Numbered from the stretch's first letter, positions 44,140 to 52,728 are shown. The stretch: 64,000 nt of DNA from Streptomyces sp. 130 (GCF_007096885.1 NZ_VJNO01000020.1:1-64000); one strand, 5' to 3'. Translations and numbers: made by a program. Notes: a model not told the origin generated them from the sequence alone.

Positions 44140-44999
44140 CCGGCCTGGCTGTCCACGTGCGCCTGGGCCGCCTCCGTAAGGGCGTACGACTTCTCGACCG
44201 GGATGTGGAGCCTCCCGCGCGCGATCAGGTCCACCGCCTCCGCGAGCGCGTCCGGCACGCTGCCGGCGACGCCGGAGAAGCGGACGCCGTATTCCGGCGC
44301 ACCGAGATCGGCGATGGTGAGCACCCTGCCCGGATCGCCCGTCAGCTCGACGAGTTCGGGGATCACGCCCGCGCCGGCCAGGTCGAGGGCCGCGTCCACC
44401 CGGCCGAGCCGCCGCACCCGCTCCACCCAGCCCTCCCCGTACGTCGTGGCGAGCGCACCCAGGCCCCGCAGGTACTCCTGGTTCGCGGCACCGCCCGTGC
44501 CGATCACCGCGATGCCCCGGTCGCGGGCGATCTGGAGCACCGCCGAACCGACTCCCCCGGAAGCCCCGCTGACCAGCAGCGTTTCTCCCGGGCGCACGCC
44601 GACCTGGTCGATGACGCGCAAGGCGGTCTCCACCACGGAGGGATAGCCGGCCGCCTCCTCGAACGTCAGCCCCTCGGGCATCCGGGCCCACGCCGACAGC
44701 ACGGCGAACTCGGCGTAGGTGTCGGCCCCTTCGCCGAACACGCGGTCGCCGGTCTCCACGCCCTCGACGCCCTCCCCGACCTCGTCCACGACCCCGGCGG
44801 CATCCAGCCCGACGCCGGAGGGCAGCACGGTCGGATGGGCGCCCAGAACCTGGCCCTCGCGGACCCTCCAGTCGACCGGGTTCACCCCTGCCGCCCGCAC
44901 GGCGATACGTATCCGGCCGGGGCCCGCGTGGGGCTCCTCGGCATCGATGAGGCGCAGGACGTCGGGGCCGCCGAACTCGGCGAAGCTCACTTTCTTCAT
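44094..44999 (-). CDS. NADPH:quinone oxidoreductase-like MDR protein
   Basis: 301 residues, zinc-independent MDR: GPGRIRIAVRAAGVNPVDWR, GLDAAGVVDEVGEGVEG, cofactor loop LLVSGASGGVGSAVLQIARD (about 142-161), C-terminal IPVEKSYALTEAAQAH. It reduces quinones or related electrophiles with NADPH. Divergent from a TetR gene with a palindrome between them, suggesting inducible expression under that repressor. 3' end overlaps the convergent HATPase gene. Confidence 0.9.
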   Translation of the reverse strand: MKKVSFAEFGGPDVLRLIDAEEPHAGPGRIRIAVRAAGVNPVDWRVREGQVLGAHPTVLPSGVGLDAAGVVDEVGEGVEGVETGDRVFGEGADTYAEFAVLSAWARMPEGLTFEEAAGYPSVVETALRVIDQVGVRPGETLLVSGASGGVGSAVLQIARDRGIAVIGTGGAANQEYLRGLGALATTYGEGWVERVRRLGRVDAALDLAGAGVIPELVELTGDPGRVLTIADLGAPEYGVRFSGVAGSVPDALAEAVDLIARGRLHIPVEKSYALTEAAQAHVDSQAGHTRGRRVIVVRPAA

Positions 45000-45013
45000 A
45001 CCGGGGACGCTAG

Positions 45014-45028
45014 CACTAACGGTTAGTG
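45014..45028. promoter_or_regulatory. palindrome, probable TetR operator
   Basis: CACTAAC-G-GTTAGTG, a perfect 7-1-7 dyad between the divergent oxidoreductase (start 44999) and TetR (start 45070) genes. Confidence 0.7.
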
Positions 45029-45057
45029 TTTTGGAACGGTTACGGTTACGTACCTGC

Positions 45058-45063
45058 TAGCGT
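45058..45063 (+). promoter_or_regulatory. -10-like box suggesting leaderless tetR mRNA
   Basis: TAGCGT ends 6 bases before ATG 45070, where transcription would start at or near the initiation codon; no ribosome site is visible. Confidence 0.4.
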
Positions 45064-45069
45064 GAGCGC

Positions 45070-45645
45070 ATGACCGTGCAGTCCGGGCGCCGTGAGCGCA
45101 AGAAGGCCGCGACCCGCCAGAAGATCGCCGACACCGCCCTGCGGCTCTTCCTGGAACACGGGTACGACGCGGTGGGCATCCGGGACATCGCCGCCGAGGC
45201 CGACGTGGCCGTCACCACGCTGTTCTCCCACTTCGCCTCGAAGGAGGCCCTGGTGTTCGAACAGGACGCCGACTTCGAGCACCGGCTCGCGCAGGCGGTC
45301 ACCGGCCGCGCACCGGACGCACCGCTCATGCCCGCACTGCGCCGCGAGATGCACGCCATGGTGCGGCACTGCACGGCGGAGGGCGCCGCCCCCGTCTGGC
45401 GCATGATCGACGGATCGACCTCGCTGCGGGAGTACGAGGAGTCGATGAGGCTGCGGCACGCGGAGTCACTGGCGACGGCCATCGCCTCCGACCCCGGGCT
45501 GTCCCGGACCCCGACGGCCTGCCGGACGATCGCCAGGTTCGTGGTCGACGCGCACGCGCTGGCCCGCGAGGCGGCCGATCCGGAGGGCGCGGTGGACGAG
45601 ATCTTCGGGATGATCGAGGCGGCCTGGGAGTCCACGGCCCCCTGA
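45070..45645 (+). CDS. TetR-family transcriptional regulator
   Basis: 191 residues with an N-terminal TetR helix-turn-helix (TALRLFLEHGYDAVGIRDIA, DVAVTTLFSHFASKEAL) and an all-helical ligand domain. It probably represses the divergent oxidoreductase gene and itself through the CACTAAC dyad at 45014-45028. Ligand unknown, perhaps a quinone or other electrophile handled by that enzyme. Confidence 0.9.
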   Translation: MTVQSGRRERKKAATRQKIADTALRLFLEHGYDAVGIRDIAAEADVAVTTLFSHFASKEALVFEQDADFEHRLAQAVTGRAPDAPLMPALRREMHAMVRHCTAEGAAPVWRMIDGSTSLREYEESMRLRHAESLATAIASDPGLSRTPTACRTIARFVVDAHALAREAADPEGAVDEIFGMIEAAWESTAP

Positions 45646-45673
45646 GGGCACCCGGCCGGCACACGAATGAGGG

Positions 45674-45691
45674 GCCCCGCATCACGCGGGA
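45674..45691. terminator. short hairpin between convergent genes
   Basis: CCCCGCATCACGCGGGAC can fold with a CCCGC/GCGGG stem, between TetR and DUF4232 stops. Weak. Confidence 0.35.
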
Positions 45692-45716
45692 CCCCCGGGG
45701 AAACGGAACGTACCGC

Positions 45717-46382
45717 TCAGCCGCCCTGCCCCGCGCTGCCCATCGGGCCGACCGTCACGGGGGCGCCCGAGCCGTCCGTGACGGGCAGCGAGGGCTTGCC
45801 CGGCCAGGCGAGGGTGACCGGATTCGTCTCGTTCGGCGGGGTCACCACCAGCCCGGTGATGCGGACGCCGGAACCCCCCGTCTCGTTGAGCGGGTAGGTG
45901 ATGGCGAAGCCGATCGTCTTGCCGTCCTTGAGGACGTACGGGTCCGCCGGCGCGCCCTTGCGCTCGGCGGAGATCGTGCCCGCGTTCGTCTTCAAGTCGA
46001 CGCCCGCGAACCCCGCGATCACGCAGTCCCGGCCGCTGGTGTTCTTCATCTCCACCGCGACGGTCGCGTCGGGGTCGCCGTCGATGTAGGTGTCGTTCGC
46101 GGTGATCGCCAGCCCGGCGGTGCGGCACTTGGCGGTCTTGCCGGACTGGCCGGACTGGTTGGCCTGGCCGGACTGGTCGGACTGGTCCGCTCCGGCCCCG
46201 GCGGCGGTGTCCTTCCCGCTGTCCGAACCGCCCGCGCCCGAACCGCCGCCGGAGGCGGACGCGGTGGCGGCCGACGACGGGTCCGGCTGCGCTGCGGCGT
46301 CGTCGCCGTCGTTCTGGCAGGCCGTGAGCGAGAGGCCCGCGACGACGGCCAGGGCGGCGAGGGTGATCTTGTGAGCGCGCAT
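45717..46382 (-). CDS. DUF4232 lipoprotein
   Basis: 221 residues: a lipoprotein signal (ALAVVAGLSLTAC; Cys about residue 22), a low-complexity Ser/Gly/Ala/Gln linker with SDQSGQANQSGQSG, and a DUF4232 beta domain (about 85-215; CRTAGLAITANDTYID, VEMKNTSGRDCVIAGFAGVD, ITGLVVTPPNETNPVTLAW). Exported and membrane-anchored; function unknown. Confidence 0.85.
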   Translation of the reverse strand: MRAHKITLAALAVVAGLSLTACQNDGDDAAAQPDPSSAATASASGGGSGAGGSDSGKDTAAGAGADQSDQSGQANQSGQSGKTAKCRTAGLAITANDTYIDGDPDATVAVEMKNTSGRDCVIAGFAGVDLKTNAGTISAERKGAPADPYVLKDGKTIGFAITYPLNETGGSGVRITGLVVTPPNETNPVTLAWPGKPSLPVTDGSGAPVTVGPMGSAGQGG

Positions 46383-46487
46383 CGTTTCGTCCTCGGTGTC
46401 CGTTGACAGTTCCGATCAGCAAGAACTGTCCGGGGCGGGAACCCGTTGCGGCCGACCAGCGCCTAATACGCCCTTGTTACACATGCG

Positions 46488-46520
46488 GAGGGGCCCGCGC
46501 GCACCTCGCGCGGGCCCCTC
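46488..46520 (-). terminator. terminator of the bkd operon
   Basis: GAGGGGCCCGCG pairs perfectly with CGCGGGCCCCTC around a 9-base loop, just beyond the bkdC stop (46529). Confidence 0.8.
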
Positions 46521-46528
46521 GCACACAC

Positions 46529-47947
46529 CTACGCCCAGGTGATCAGCCGCTTCGGCTGCTCCAGGATCGCGGCGATGTCCGCCAGGAACTTGGAGCCCAG
46601 CTCGCCGTCGATCAGCCGGTGGTCGAACGACAGGGCCAGCGTGGTCACCTGACGGGGCTTCACCTTGCCCTTGTGGACCCACGGCTGGAGCTTGATCGCG
46701 CCGACCGCCAGGATCGCGGACTCGCCCGGGTTGAGGATCGGCGTACCGGTGTCGACGCCGAAGACGCCCACGTTGGTGATGGTCACCGTGCCGCCCGCCA
46801 TCGCGGCCGGGGACGTCTTGCCGTCCCGGGCGGTGGCGACCAGCTCGCCCAGGGACGCGGCCAGCTGCGGCAGCGTCTGGTCGTGGGCGTCCTTGATGTT
46901 CGGGACGATCAGGCCGCGCGGGGTGGCGGCGGCGATGCCCAGGTTCACGTAGTGCTTCTGGACGATCTCCTGGTTCGCCTCGTCCCAGACCGCGTTGACC
47001 TCGGGGTTCCGCTTGATCGCGACCAGGAGGGCCTTGGCGATGAGGAGGAGCGGATTGACCCGCACCCCCGCCATGTCCTTGTCCTCCTTCAGCTCCGCCA
47101 CGAGCTTCATCGTGCGCGTGACGTCGACGGTCACGAACTCGGTGACGTGCGGAGCGGTGAACGCGCTGCCGACCATGGCCTGCGCGATGGCCTTGCGGAC
47201 GCCCTTGACCGGGATACGCGTCTCGCGGGCGCCCTGCTGAACAGGAACCTCCGCTTCCGCAGCCATAGGCGCCACGGACGGCTCAGCAGGCGCAGCAGGC
47301 GCCACCGGCTCCGAAGGCGTCGCCGCCGCGTGCACGTCCTCGCGCGTGATGATCCCGCCGGCCCCGGTCGGGGTGACCGTCGCCAGGTCGATGCCCAGGT
47401 CCTTCGCCAGCTTGCGGACCGGCGGCTTGGCCAGCGGACGGGCCTCCGGGACCGCCGCCGTGCCCTGGCCGTTCAGCTCGGCCTGGACGGCGGCGGGGGC
47501 GGCGGCCGGGGGCGCGGTCTCGGCGCCCTTGCGGGCCCGGCGCTTCGTGGAGGACTCGGACACGCCGTAACCCACCAGAACGGGCTGGCGGCCCTTGGGC
47601 GCCTCGGCCTCCGGGGCGGCGGCCTCGGCGGCCGGAGCGGGGGCCTCGGGCTCCTCGGCGCCGGAGTCCGACCCGGGCGCCACGTCCACCGCGATGATCA
47701 CCTGGCCCACGTCGACCGTGGTGCCCTCGGGGAAGCGCAGCTCGTGGACGACGCCGTCGAACGGGATGGGCAGCTCGACGGCGGCCTTCGCGGTCTCGAC
47801 CTCGCAGACGACCTGGCCGTCCGTGACGGTGTCGCCGGGCTGGACGTACCACTTGAGGATCTCGGCCTCGGTCAGTCCCTCGCCCACGTCGGGCATCTTG
47901 AACTCACGGAAGCGAGCAGCGTTGGAAGTGTCGGTCATGGTGGTCAC
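46529..47947 (-). CDS. bkdC: branched-chain 2-oxo acid dehydrogenase E2 (lipoamide acyltransferase)
   Basis: 472 residues: lipoyl domain (about 15-90) with the modified Lys in CEVETAKAAVEL, Ala/Pro linker, E3/E1-binding domain (about 175-210; ATVTPTGAGGIITREDV), and the catalytic acyltransferase core ending in LSFDHRLIDGELGSKFLADI (HxxxD active site). It transfers branched acyl groups to CoA, supplying starter units for iso/anteiso fatty acids and some polyketides. Last gene of bkdA-bkdB-bkdC. ATG 47938 is a possible alternative start. Confidence 0.95.
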   Translation of the reverse strand: MTTMTDTSNAARFREFKMPDVGEGLTEAEILKWYVQPGDTVTDGQVVCEVETAKAAVELPIPFDGVVHELRFPEGTTVDVGQVIIAVDVAPGSDSGAEEPEAPAPAAEAAAPEAEAPKGRQPVLVGYGVSESSTKRRARKGAETAPPAAAPAAVQAELNGQGTAAVPEARPLAKPPVRKLAKDLGIDLATVTPTGAGGIITREDVHAAATPSEPVAPAAPAEPSVAPMAAEAEVPVQQGARETRIPVKGVRKAIAQAMVGSAFTAPHVTEFVTVDVTRTMKLVAELKEDKDMAGVRVNPLLLIAKALLVAIKRNPEVNAVWDEANQEIVQKHYVNLGIAAATPRGLIVPNIKDAHDQTLPQLAASLGELVATARDGKTSPAAMAGGTVTITNVGVFGVDTGTPILNPGESAILAVGAIKLQPWVHKGKVKPRQVTTLALSFDHRLIDGELGSKFLADIAAILEQPKRLITWA

Positions 47948-47959
47948 GCTCCTCTCTCC

Positions 47960-48940
47960 TCAGTACGCCAGCGAGCGGTCGACGGCGTCGAGCACCCGGT
48001 CCAGGCCCGGCAGGTACTCCTCCTCCAGCCGCGCCGGCGGGTACGGGGCGTGGTAGCCGCCGACCCGCAGCACGGGCGCCTCCAGGTGGTAGAAGCACCG
48101 CTCCGTGATGCGAGCGGCGATCTCGGCCCCGGAGCCGTAGAAGACGGGCGCCTCGTGGACGACGACCAGGCGGCCGGTCTTCTCGACCGACGCCTGGATG
48201 GTGTCGAAGTCGATCGGGGACATCGAGCGCAGGTCCACGACCTCGACCGACTTGCCCTCCTCCTGGGCGGCCGCGGCGGCCTCCAGGCAGACCTTCACCA
48301 TCGGGCCGTACGCGGCGAGCGTGAGGTCCGTGCCGGGGCGGGCGACGGCGGCGGCGTGCAGCGCGCCCGGGATGGACTCGGTGTCGACCTCGCCCTTGTC
48401 CCAGTAGCGCCGCTTCGGCTCGAAGAAGATGACCGGGTCGTCGCTCTGGACGGCCTGCTGCATCATCCAGTACGCGTCGGACGCGTTGGAGGGGGAGACC
48501 ACCTTCAACCCCGCGACGTGCGCGAACAGCGCCTCGGGGGACTCGCTGTGGTGCTCGACGGCGCCGATGCCACCGCCGTACGGGATGCGGACGACGACGG
48601 GGAGCTTGACCTTGCCGAGCGCGCGGGCGTGCATCTTCGCGAGCTGCGTGACGATCTGGTCGTACGCGGGGAAGACGAAGCCGTCGAACTGGATCTCCAC
48701 GACGGGCCGGTAGCCGCGCAGGGCGAGGCCGATCGCCGTGCCGACGATGCCGGACTCGGCGAGCGGGGTGTCGATGACGCGGTCCTCGCCGAAGTCCTTC
48801 TGGAGGCCGTCGGTGATCCGGAAGACGCCGCCGAGCTTGCCGACGTCCTCACCCATGATGAGGACCTTCGGGTCGGTGTCGAGGGCCTTGCGCAGCGACT
48901 CGTTGAGCGCCTTCGCGAGGGACATCTTTTCCACGGCCAT
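47960..48940 (-). CDS. bkdB: branched-chain 2-oxo acid dehydrogenase E1 beta
   Basis: 326 residues of the transketolase-like E1 beta subunit: MGEDVGKLGGVFRITDGLQ, DTPLAESGIVGTAIGLALRG, EIQFDGFVFPAYDQIVTQ, RIPYGGGIGAVEHHSESPEA. It forms an alpha2beta2 thiamine-diphosphate enzyme with the upstream product. ATG 48940, preceded by GAGGAGGG, lies 2 bases after the bkdA stop; the frame continues upstream through bkdA but that is not coding. 12 bases before bkdC. Confidence 0.95.
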   Translation of the reverse strand: MAVEKMSLAKALNESLRKALDTDPKVLIMGEDVGKLGGVFRITDGLQKDFGEDRVIDTPLAESGIVGTAIGLALRGYRPVVEIQFDGFVFPAYDQIVTQLAKMHARALGKVKLPVVVRIPYGGGIGAVEHHSESPEALFAHVAGLKVVSPSNASDAYWMMQQAVQSDDPVIFFEPKRRYWDKGEVDTESIPGALHAAAVARPGTDLTLAAYGPMVKVCLEAAAAAQEEGKSVEVVDLRSMSPIDFDTIQASVEKTGRLVVVHEAPVFYGSGAEIAARITERCFYHLEAPVLRVGGYHAPYPPARLEEEYLPGLDRVLDAVDRSLAY

Positions 48941-48942
48941 GG

Positions 48943-50106
48943 TTACTTGCCCTCCTCGGCGAACGACGCCTGGTAGGCGGCGAACTCGGCGCGCTCCTCG
49001 TCGACGAGCGGGTTCCCGTCGGCGTAGACGTGGTCGAACATCGCCATCCGGTCCGGGTCGGGCATCGCCCGTACGACCTCGCGGACGCGCTTGCCGAGCG
49101 CCTCGCTCTCCTCGTCCAGGGCGGTGAAGAACGCCTCGTCGGCCGCCCCCTGCTTCTCCAGGTACGCGCGCAGGCGCAGGATCGGGTCCTTCGCCTCCCA
49201 GGCGGCCCGCTCCTCGTCGGCCCGGTACTTCGTCGGGTCGTCCGAGGTGGTGTGCGCGCCCATGCGGTAGGTGAACGCCTCGACCAGGGTGGGGCCCTCG
49301 CCGCGCCGGGCCCGCTCCAGGGCGGACTTGGTGACGGCCAGGCAGGCCAGGACGTCGTTGCCGTCGACCCGGACGCCGGGGAAGCCGAAGCCCTGGGCGC
49401 GCTGGTAGAGCGGCACCCGCGTCTGCCTCTCGGTGGGCTCGGAGATCGCCCACTGGTTGTTCTGGCAGAAGAAGACGACCGGCGCGTTGTAGACGGCGGA
49501 GAAGGTGAACGCCTCCGCGACGTCGCCCTGGCTGGACGCGCCGTCGCCGAAGTACGCGATCACGGCGGAGTCCGCGCCGTCCTTGGCCACGCCCATGGCG
49601 TAACCCGTGGCGTGCAGGGTCTGCGAGCCGATGACGATCGTGTACAGGTGGAAGTTGTTGCTGTTCGGGTCCCAGCCGCCGTGGTTCACACCGCGGAACA
49701 TCCCGAGCAGGTTGGTCGGGTCGACGCCCCGGCACCAGGCCACACCGTGCTCACGGTAGGTCGGGAAGACGTAGTCGTCGTCGCGCAGCGCCCGTCCCGA
49801 CCCGATCTGGGCGGCCTCCTGGCCCAGCAGCGAGGCCCACAGGCCCAGCTCGCCCTGGCGCTGGAGGGCGGTCGCCTCGGCGTCGAAGCGGCGGGTGAGG
49901 ACCATGTCCCGGTACAGGCCGCGCAGCTCCTGTGCGCTCAGGTCGATCGAGTAGTCCGGGTGCTCGACGCGCTCGCCCTCGGGCGTCAGCAGCTGTACGA
50001 GCTCGGGCGTCGAACCCTCCGGCGTCTTCGCGGGCGATTTCGCGGCGCTGGTCCGCTTGCTGCTGCGTCGCGGTTTACGCGCGGCGGCAGTGCTCTCCAC
50101 GGTCAC
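48943..50106 (-). CDS. bkdA: branched-chain 2-oxo acid dehydrogenase E1 alpha
   Basis: 387 residues: a basic Lys/Ala-rich head (RKPRRSSKRTSAAKSPAKTP), then the thiamine-diphosphate fold with the GDG...NN motif in AYFGDGASSQGDVAEAFTFS and VVFFCQNNQWAIS, and FTYRMGAHTTSDDPTKYR. It decarboxylates the 2-oxo acids from Val, Leu and Ile. Heteromeric E1 genes in Streptomyces normally belong to the branched-chain complex, since pyruvate dehydrogenase uses homodimeric AceE. GTG 50106 follows GGAGGAG. Confidence 0.93.
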   Translation of the reverse strand: MTVESTAAARKPRRSSKRTSAAKSPAKTPEGSTPELVQLLTPEGERVEHPDYSIDLSAQELRGLYRDMVLTRRFDAEATALQRQGELGLWASLLGQEAAQIGSGRALRDDDYVFPTYREHGVAWCRGVDPTNLLGMFRGVNHGGWDPNSNNFHLYTIVIGSQTLHATGYAMGVAKDGADSAVIAYFGDGASSQGDVAEAFTFSAVYNAPVVFFCQNNQWAISEPTERQTRVPLYQRAQGFGFPGVRVDGNDVLACLAVTKSALERARRGEGPTLVEAFTYRMGAHTTSDDPTKYRADEERAAWEAKDPILRLRAYLEKQGAADEAFFTALDEESEALGKRVREVVRAMPDPDRMAMFDHVYADGNPLVDEERAEFAAYQASFAEEGK

Positions 50107-50428
50107 GTGCGTGCTCCTCCGTCGGTCCGGCCCCCGGGGTCTGCCGGGAGACCAGTGCGGCTCGCCTGTGTCCGTACCCGTGCACGGGGTGGGTGCCGCT
50201 CGGTCCGGGAAACAGGCGTGACAGGTGCCCCGGCGAGCGCCCTGTCCAAGGCACGTTACCCAGTGCGTCCCACAACTGCGAAACCCGCCTTGACCTGCGA
50301 TTTTGCTTGGATATCCAAGTAAATCGAGGAATTCGGGAAGTCTCGCTGGTCACAACACTGATCACAGCCTCGCAGGCCGCCGGAACAACGGCACGTTATC
50401 CCGCCCGACAGCGGCAGGGAAGAGGTGA
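50107..50428. other. divergent regulatory region between bkdA and the response regulator
   Basis: 322 bases with no gene. A -35-like TTGACC (50290-50295) is followed at about 16 bases by TATCCA, reading toward the response regulator. The same spot carries a 14-bp palindrome and is A/T-richer (50296-50330) than the rest, as is typical of a promoter. No minus-strand promoter for bkdA is obvious. Confidence 0.5.
50306..50319. promoter_or_regulatory. 14-bp palindrome in the bkd promoter region
   Basis: CTTGGATATCCAAG, self-complementary, AT-rich in its centre; lies about 190 bases upstream of bkdA and 110 bases upstream of the response regulator. Lrp/AsnC-type regulators govern bkd operons in several bacteria; this could be such a site, but no such regulator is in the window. 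Confidence 0.5.
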
Positions 50429-51106
50429 GTGTGTGAGACTGCGATTGTGCGCGAAAAAGGAAAAATCACCGTATTCCTACTCGATGATCATGAAGTAGTC
50501 CGGCGCGGGGTCCACGAACTGCTCTCGATGGAGGACGACATCGAGGTGGTCGGCGAGGCCGGGACGGCGGCCGACGCGCTGGCGCGGATTCCGGCGGTCC
50601 GCCCCGACGTGGCCGTGCTCGACGTACGGCTGCCGGACGGCAGCGGCGTCGAGGTCTGCCGCGAGATCCGCTCCCAGGACGACTCCGTCAACTGCCTGAT
50701 GCTGACCTCGTACGCGGACGACGAGGCGCTGTTCGACGCGATCATGGCGGGCGCCGCGGGCTATGTCCTCAAGGCGATCCGGGGCAACGAGCTGCTGACG
50801 GCGGTACGGGACGTGGCGGCCGGCAAGTCGCTGCTGGACCCGGTCGCGACCGCGCGCGTGCTGGAGCGGCTGCGCGACGGCAAGCGCGGGCGGGACGACG
50901 AGAAGCTGGCGAACCTCACGGACCAGGAGCGCAAGATCCTCGACCTGATCGGCGAGGGGCTGACCAACCGGGTGATCGGCGAGCGGCTGCACCTCGCGGA
51001 GAAGACGATCAAGAACTACGTGTCCAGCCTGCTGTCCAAGCTGGGCATGGAACGCCGCTCGCAGGCCGCCGCCTACGTGGCCCGGCTCCAGGCCGAGAAG
51101 CGCTGA
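50429..51106 (+). CDS. orphan LuxR/NarL-family response regulator
   Basis: 225 residues: receiver (TVFLLDDHEVVRRGVHELLS, phospho-Asp in VAVLDVRLPDGSG, Lys in YVLKAIRGNEL) and a C-terminal LuxR helix-turn-helix (LTDQERKILDLIGEGLTNRV, EKTIKNYVSSLLSKLGM). DevR/DosR-like in form. No histidine kinase is adjacent. Start GTG 50429 follows GGAAGAGG; an in-frame GTG at 50447 giving VREKGKITVFLLDD also fits the family. Confidence 0.92.
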   Translation: MCETAIVREKGKITVFLLDDHEVVRRGVHELLSMEDDIEVVGEAGTAADALARIPAVRPDVAVLDVRLPDGSGVEVCREIRSQDDSVNCLMLTSYADDEALFDAIMAGAAGYVLKAIRGNELLTAVRDVAAGKSLLDPVATARVLERLRDGKRGRDDEKLANLTDQERKILDLIGEGLTNRVIGERLHLAEKTIKNYVSSLLSKLGMERRSQAAAYVARLQAEKR

Positions 51107-51195
51107 GGGAAGGACCGGGGAAGGACTTTGGTCCCTGCGAAACGGGGGCCGCGGCCTCTTATCCGGCCCACACGCGACGGCCGACAGTGGAAGGC

Positions 51196-51621
51196 ATGTC
51201 CACCGAGGAACTCCACGCGATCGACCTGCTCGGCCGGGTCCCCTACGGCCGGCTGGCGACCAGCATGCGGGCCCTCCCGATGCTGACGGTGGCCCGTCAC
51301 ATCGTCATCGACGGGCGCGTCGTGCTGCGCATGCACAGCGGGCTCGGGCACCACGGCGCCTGCGACGGCGCGGTCGTGGCCTACGGCGCGGACAACTTCA
51401 ACGGCGCTCCCGTCGGCACCGAGGACCTGTGGTCCGTGCAGTTCACCGGACCCGCGCGGGTCGTGGAGCCGACCCCCGCCCAGCGCGAGCGCTTCGGACC
51501 GCCGCCCGTCGAGGTCAACGGCGAACCGTTCGCCCCCTCGTACCTCTGGCTCGAACCTCACTTCGTCACGGTGCACACTCTGGACTTCCACGCAAGCCGG
51601 CAGATCCGCAACGCAGCGTGA
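51196..51621 (+). CDS. pyridoxamine 5'-phosphate oxidase family protein
   Basis: 141 residues of flavin split-barrel fold: STEELHAIDLLGRVPYGRLA, MLTVARHIVIDGRVVLRMHS, DLWSVQFTGPARVVEPTPAQ, PHFVTVHTLDFHASRQI. DosR-regulon-like PPOX proteins bind FMN, F420 or heme; the neighbouring DevR-like response regulator makes that association attractive but unproven. Start ATG 51196; GTG 51187 is in frame upstream. Confidence 0.85.
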   Translation: MSTEELHAIDLLGRVPYGRLATSMRALPMLTVARHIVIDGRVVLRMHSGLGHHGACDGAVVAYGADNFNGAPVGTEDLWSVQFTGPARVVEPTPAQRERFGPPPVEVNGEPFAPSYLWLEPHFVTVHTLDFHASRQIRNAA

Positions 51622-51636
51622 TTTAACATCTGACGC

Positions 51637-52686
51637 GTGTCGCGCTCATCTGTCGCCTCCCCGCCGGTCCCGCCGGTCGGCGAGGTGCTTCGCCGTTACC
51701 CGGACGCCGGTACGCCGCTCACCTGCTCCCCGCTCTCCCAGGGCCTGCTCAATCACGGTTACCGGGTGTCCACCACGCGGGGCTCGTACTTCCTCAAGCA
51801 CCACTCGGACGACACCACCCGCGACCGCGCCACCATCGTCCGCCAGCACCGCGCGACCCGGCGCCTCCAGTCACTCGGAGTCCCCGTCGCCCCGCCCGTC
51901 CGGGCCCGCGACGGCGAGACCGTCACCGAGATCGCCGGCCGCTGCTACGCCCTGCACCCCTGGGTCGACGGCCTGCACCGGGGCGGCGCCCAGCTCACCC
52001 TCGCCCAGTCGACGCGTCTCGGGACGCTCCTCGGAGCCGTACACACGGGTCTCGCGCGGGTCATGGCCGCCGAACGCGATACGGGGCCGGGCGGCGGGCA
52101 TCCGCCCGGTTACGCGAGCCCGGAGGCGGCCGACACCTTCGCGCTGATCGGCGACCTGCTCGCCGCCGCGCGCGGGCGCCTGCGCCGGGACGCCTTCGAC
52201 GAGCTCGCCGAGCACCGGCTGCGCGAGCGGCGCGTCCTGCTGGAACGGTACGCCGACCGCCGGCCGCCAAACCCGGGAGCGCCCGCGACCGGCTGGGTGC
52301 ACGGCGACTTCCACCCGCTGAACGTGCTCTACCGGGGCGCCGACCCGGTCGCGATCCTGGACTGGGACCGGCTGGCCGTCCAGCCCCGGGCGGAGGAGGC
52401 GGTCCGGGCGGCGGCGATCTTCTTCGTGCAGCCGGCCGGGACGCTGGACCTGGCGAAGGTGCGCGCCTACGCCCGGGCGTACCGGCGGGCGGCCGGGGCG
52501 GACGCCGCCGAGCTGGCGGCGGCGGTGCACCGGGTCTGGTGGGAACGGCTCAACGACTTCTGGATACTGCGCTGGCGCTACTGCCTGAACGACCGGAGGG
52601 CCGACCCGCAGTTCCCCGCGGTGTCGGCCCTGGCGGTCTGGTGGACCCGTGAGTACGAGGCGGTGCGCGCGGCCTTCACGGGGTGA
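51637..52686 (+). CDS. aminoglycoside phosphotransferase-like kinase
   Basis: 349 residues with the APH/choline-kinase fold: an N-lobe with YFLKHHSDDTTRDRA (ATP-binding Lys), catalytic loop WVHGDFHPLNVLY (Asp base) and metal-binding ILDWDRLAVQP. Members phosphorylate sugars, choline, homoserine, aminoglycosides or macrolides; substrate not readable from sequence. Start GTG 51637, 15 bases after the PPOX gene, so probably cotranscribed. Confidence 0.85.
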   Translation: MSRSSVASPPVPPVGEVLRRYPDAGTPLTCSPLSQGLLNHGYRVSTTRGSYFLKHHSDDTTRDRATIVRQHRATRRLQSLGVPVAPPVRARDGETVTEIAGRCYALHPWVDGLHRGGAQLTLAQSTRLGTLLGAVHTGLARVMAAERDTGPGGGHPPGYASPEAADTFALIGDLLAAARGRLRRDAFDELAEHRLRERRVLLERYADRRPPNPGAPATGWVHGDFHPLNVLYRGADPVAILDWDRLAVQPRAEEAVRAAAIFFVQPAGTLDLAKVRAYARAYRRAAGADAAELAAAVHRVWWERLNDFWILRWRYCLNDRRADPQFPAVSALAVWWTREYEAVRAAFTG

Positions 52687-52728
52687 GCGGGGGTCAGTCG
52701 CCCTTCACGGGTGAGCGGGGGTCAGTCG
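52674..52728. repeat. tandem duplication at convergent gene ends
   Basis: CTTCACG(G)GGTGAGCGGGGGTCAGTCG occurs twice, 29 bases apart (52674-52700 and 52703-52728), differing by one G. The first copy carries the stop of the phosphotransferase gene, the second abuts the kinase stop. Confidence 0.85.

Noticed and set aside
46529-50106. Pyruvate dehydrogenase complex
   Set aside because: Alpha/beta E1 with E2 in Streptomyces usually is the branched-chain complex; PDH there uses AceE. Sequence alone cannot fully separate them.
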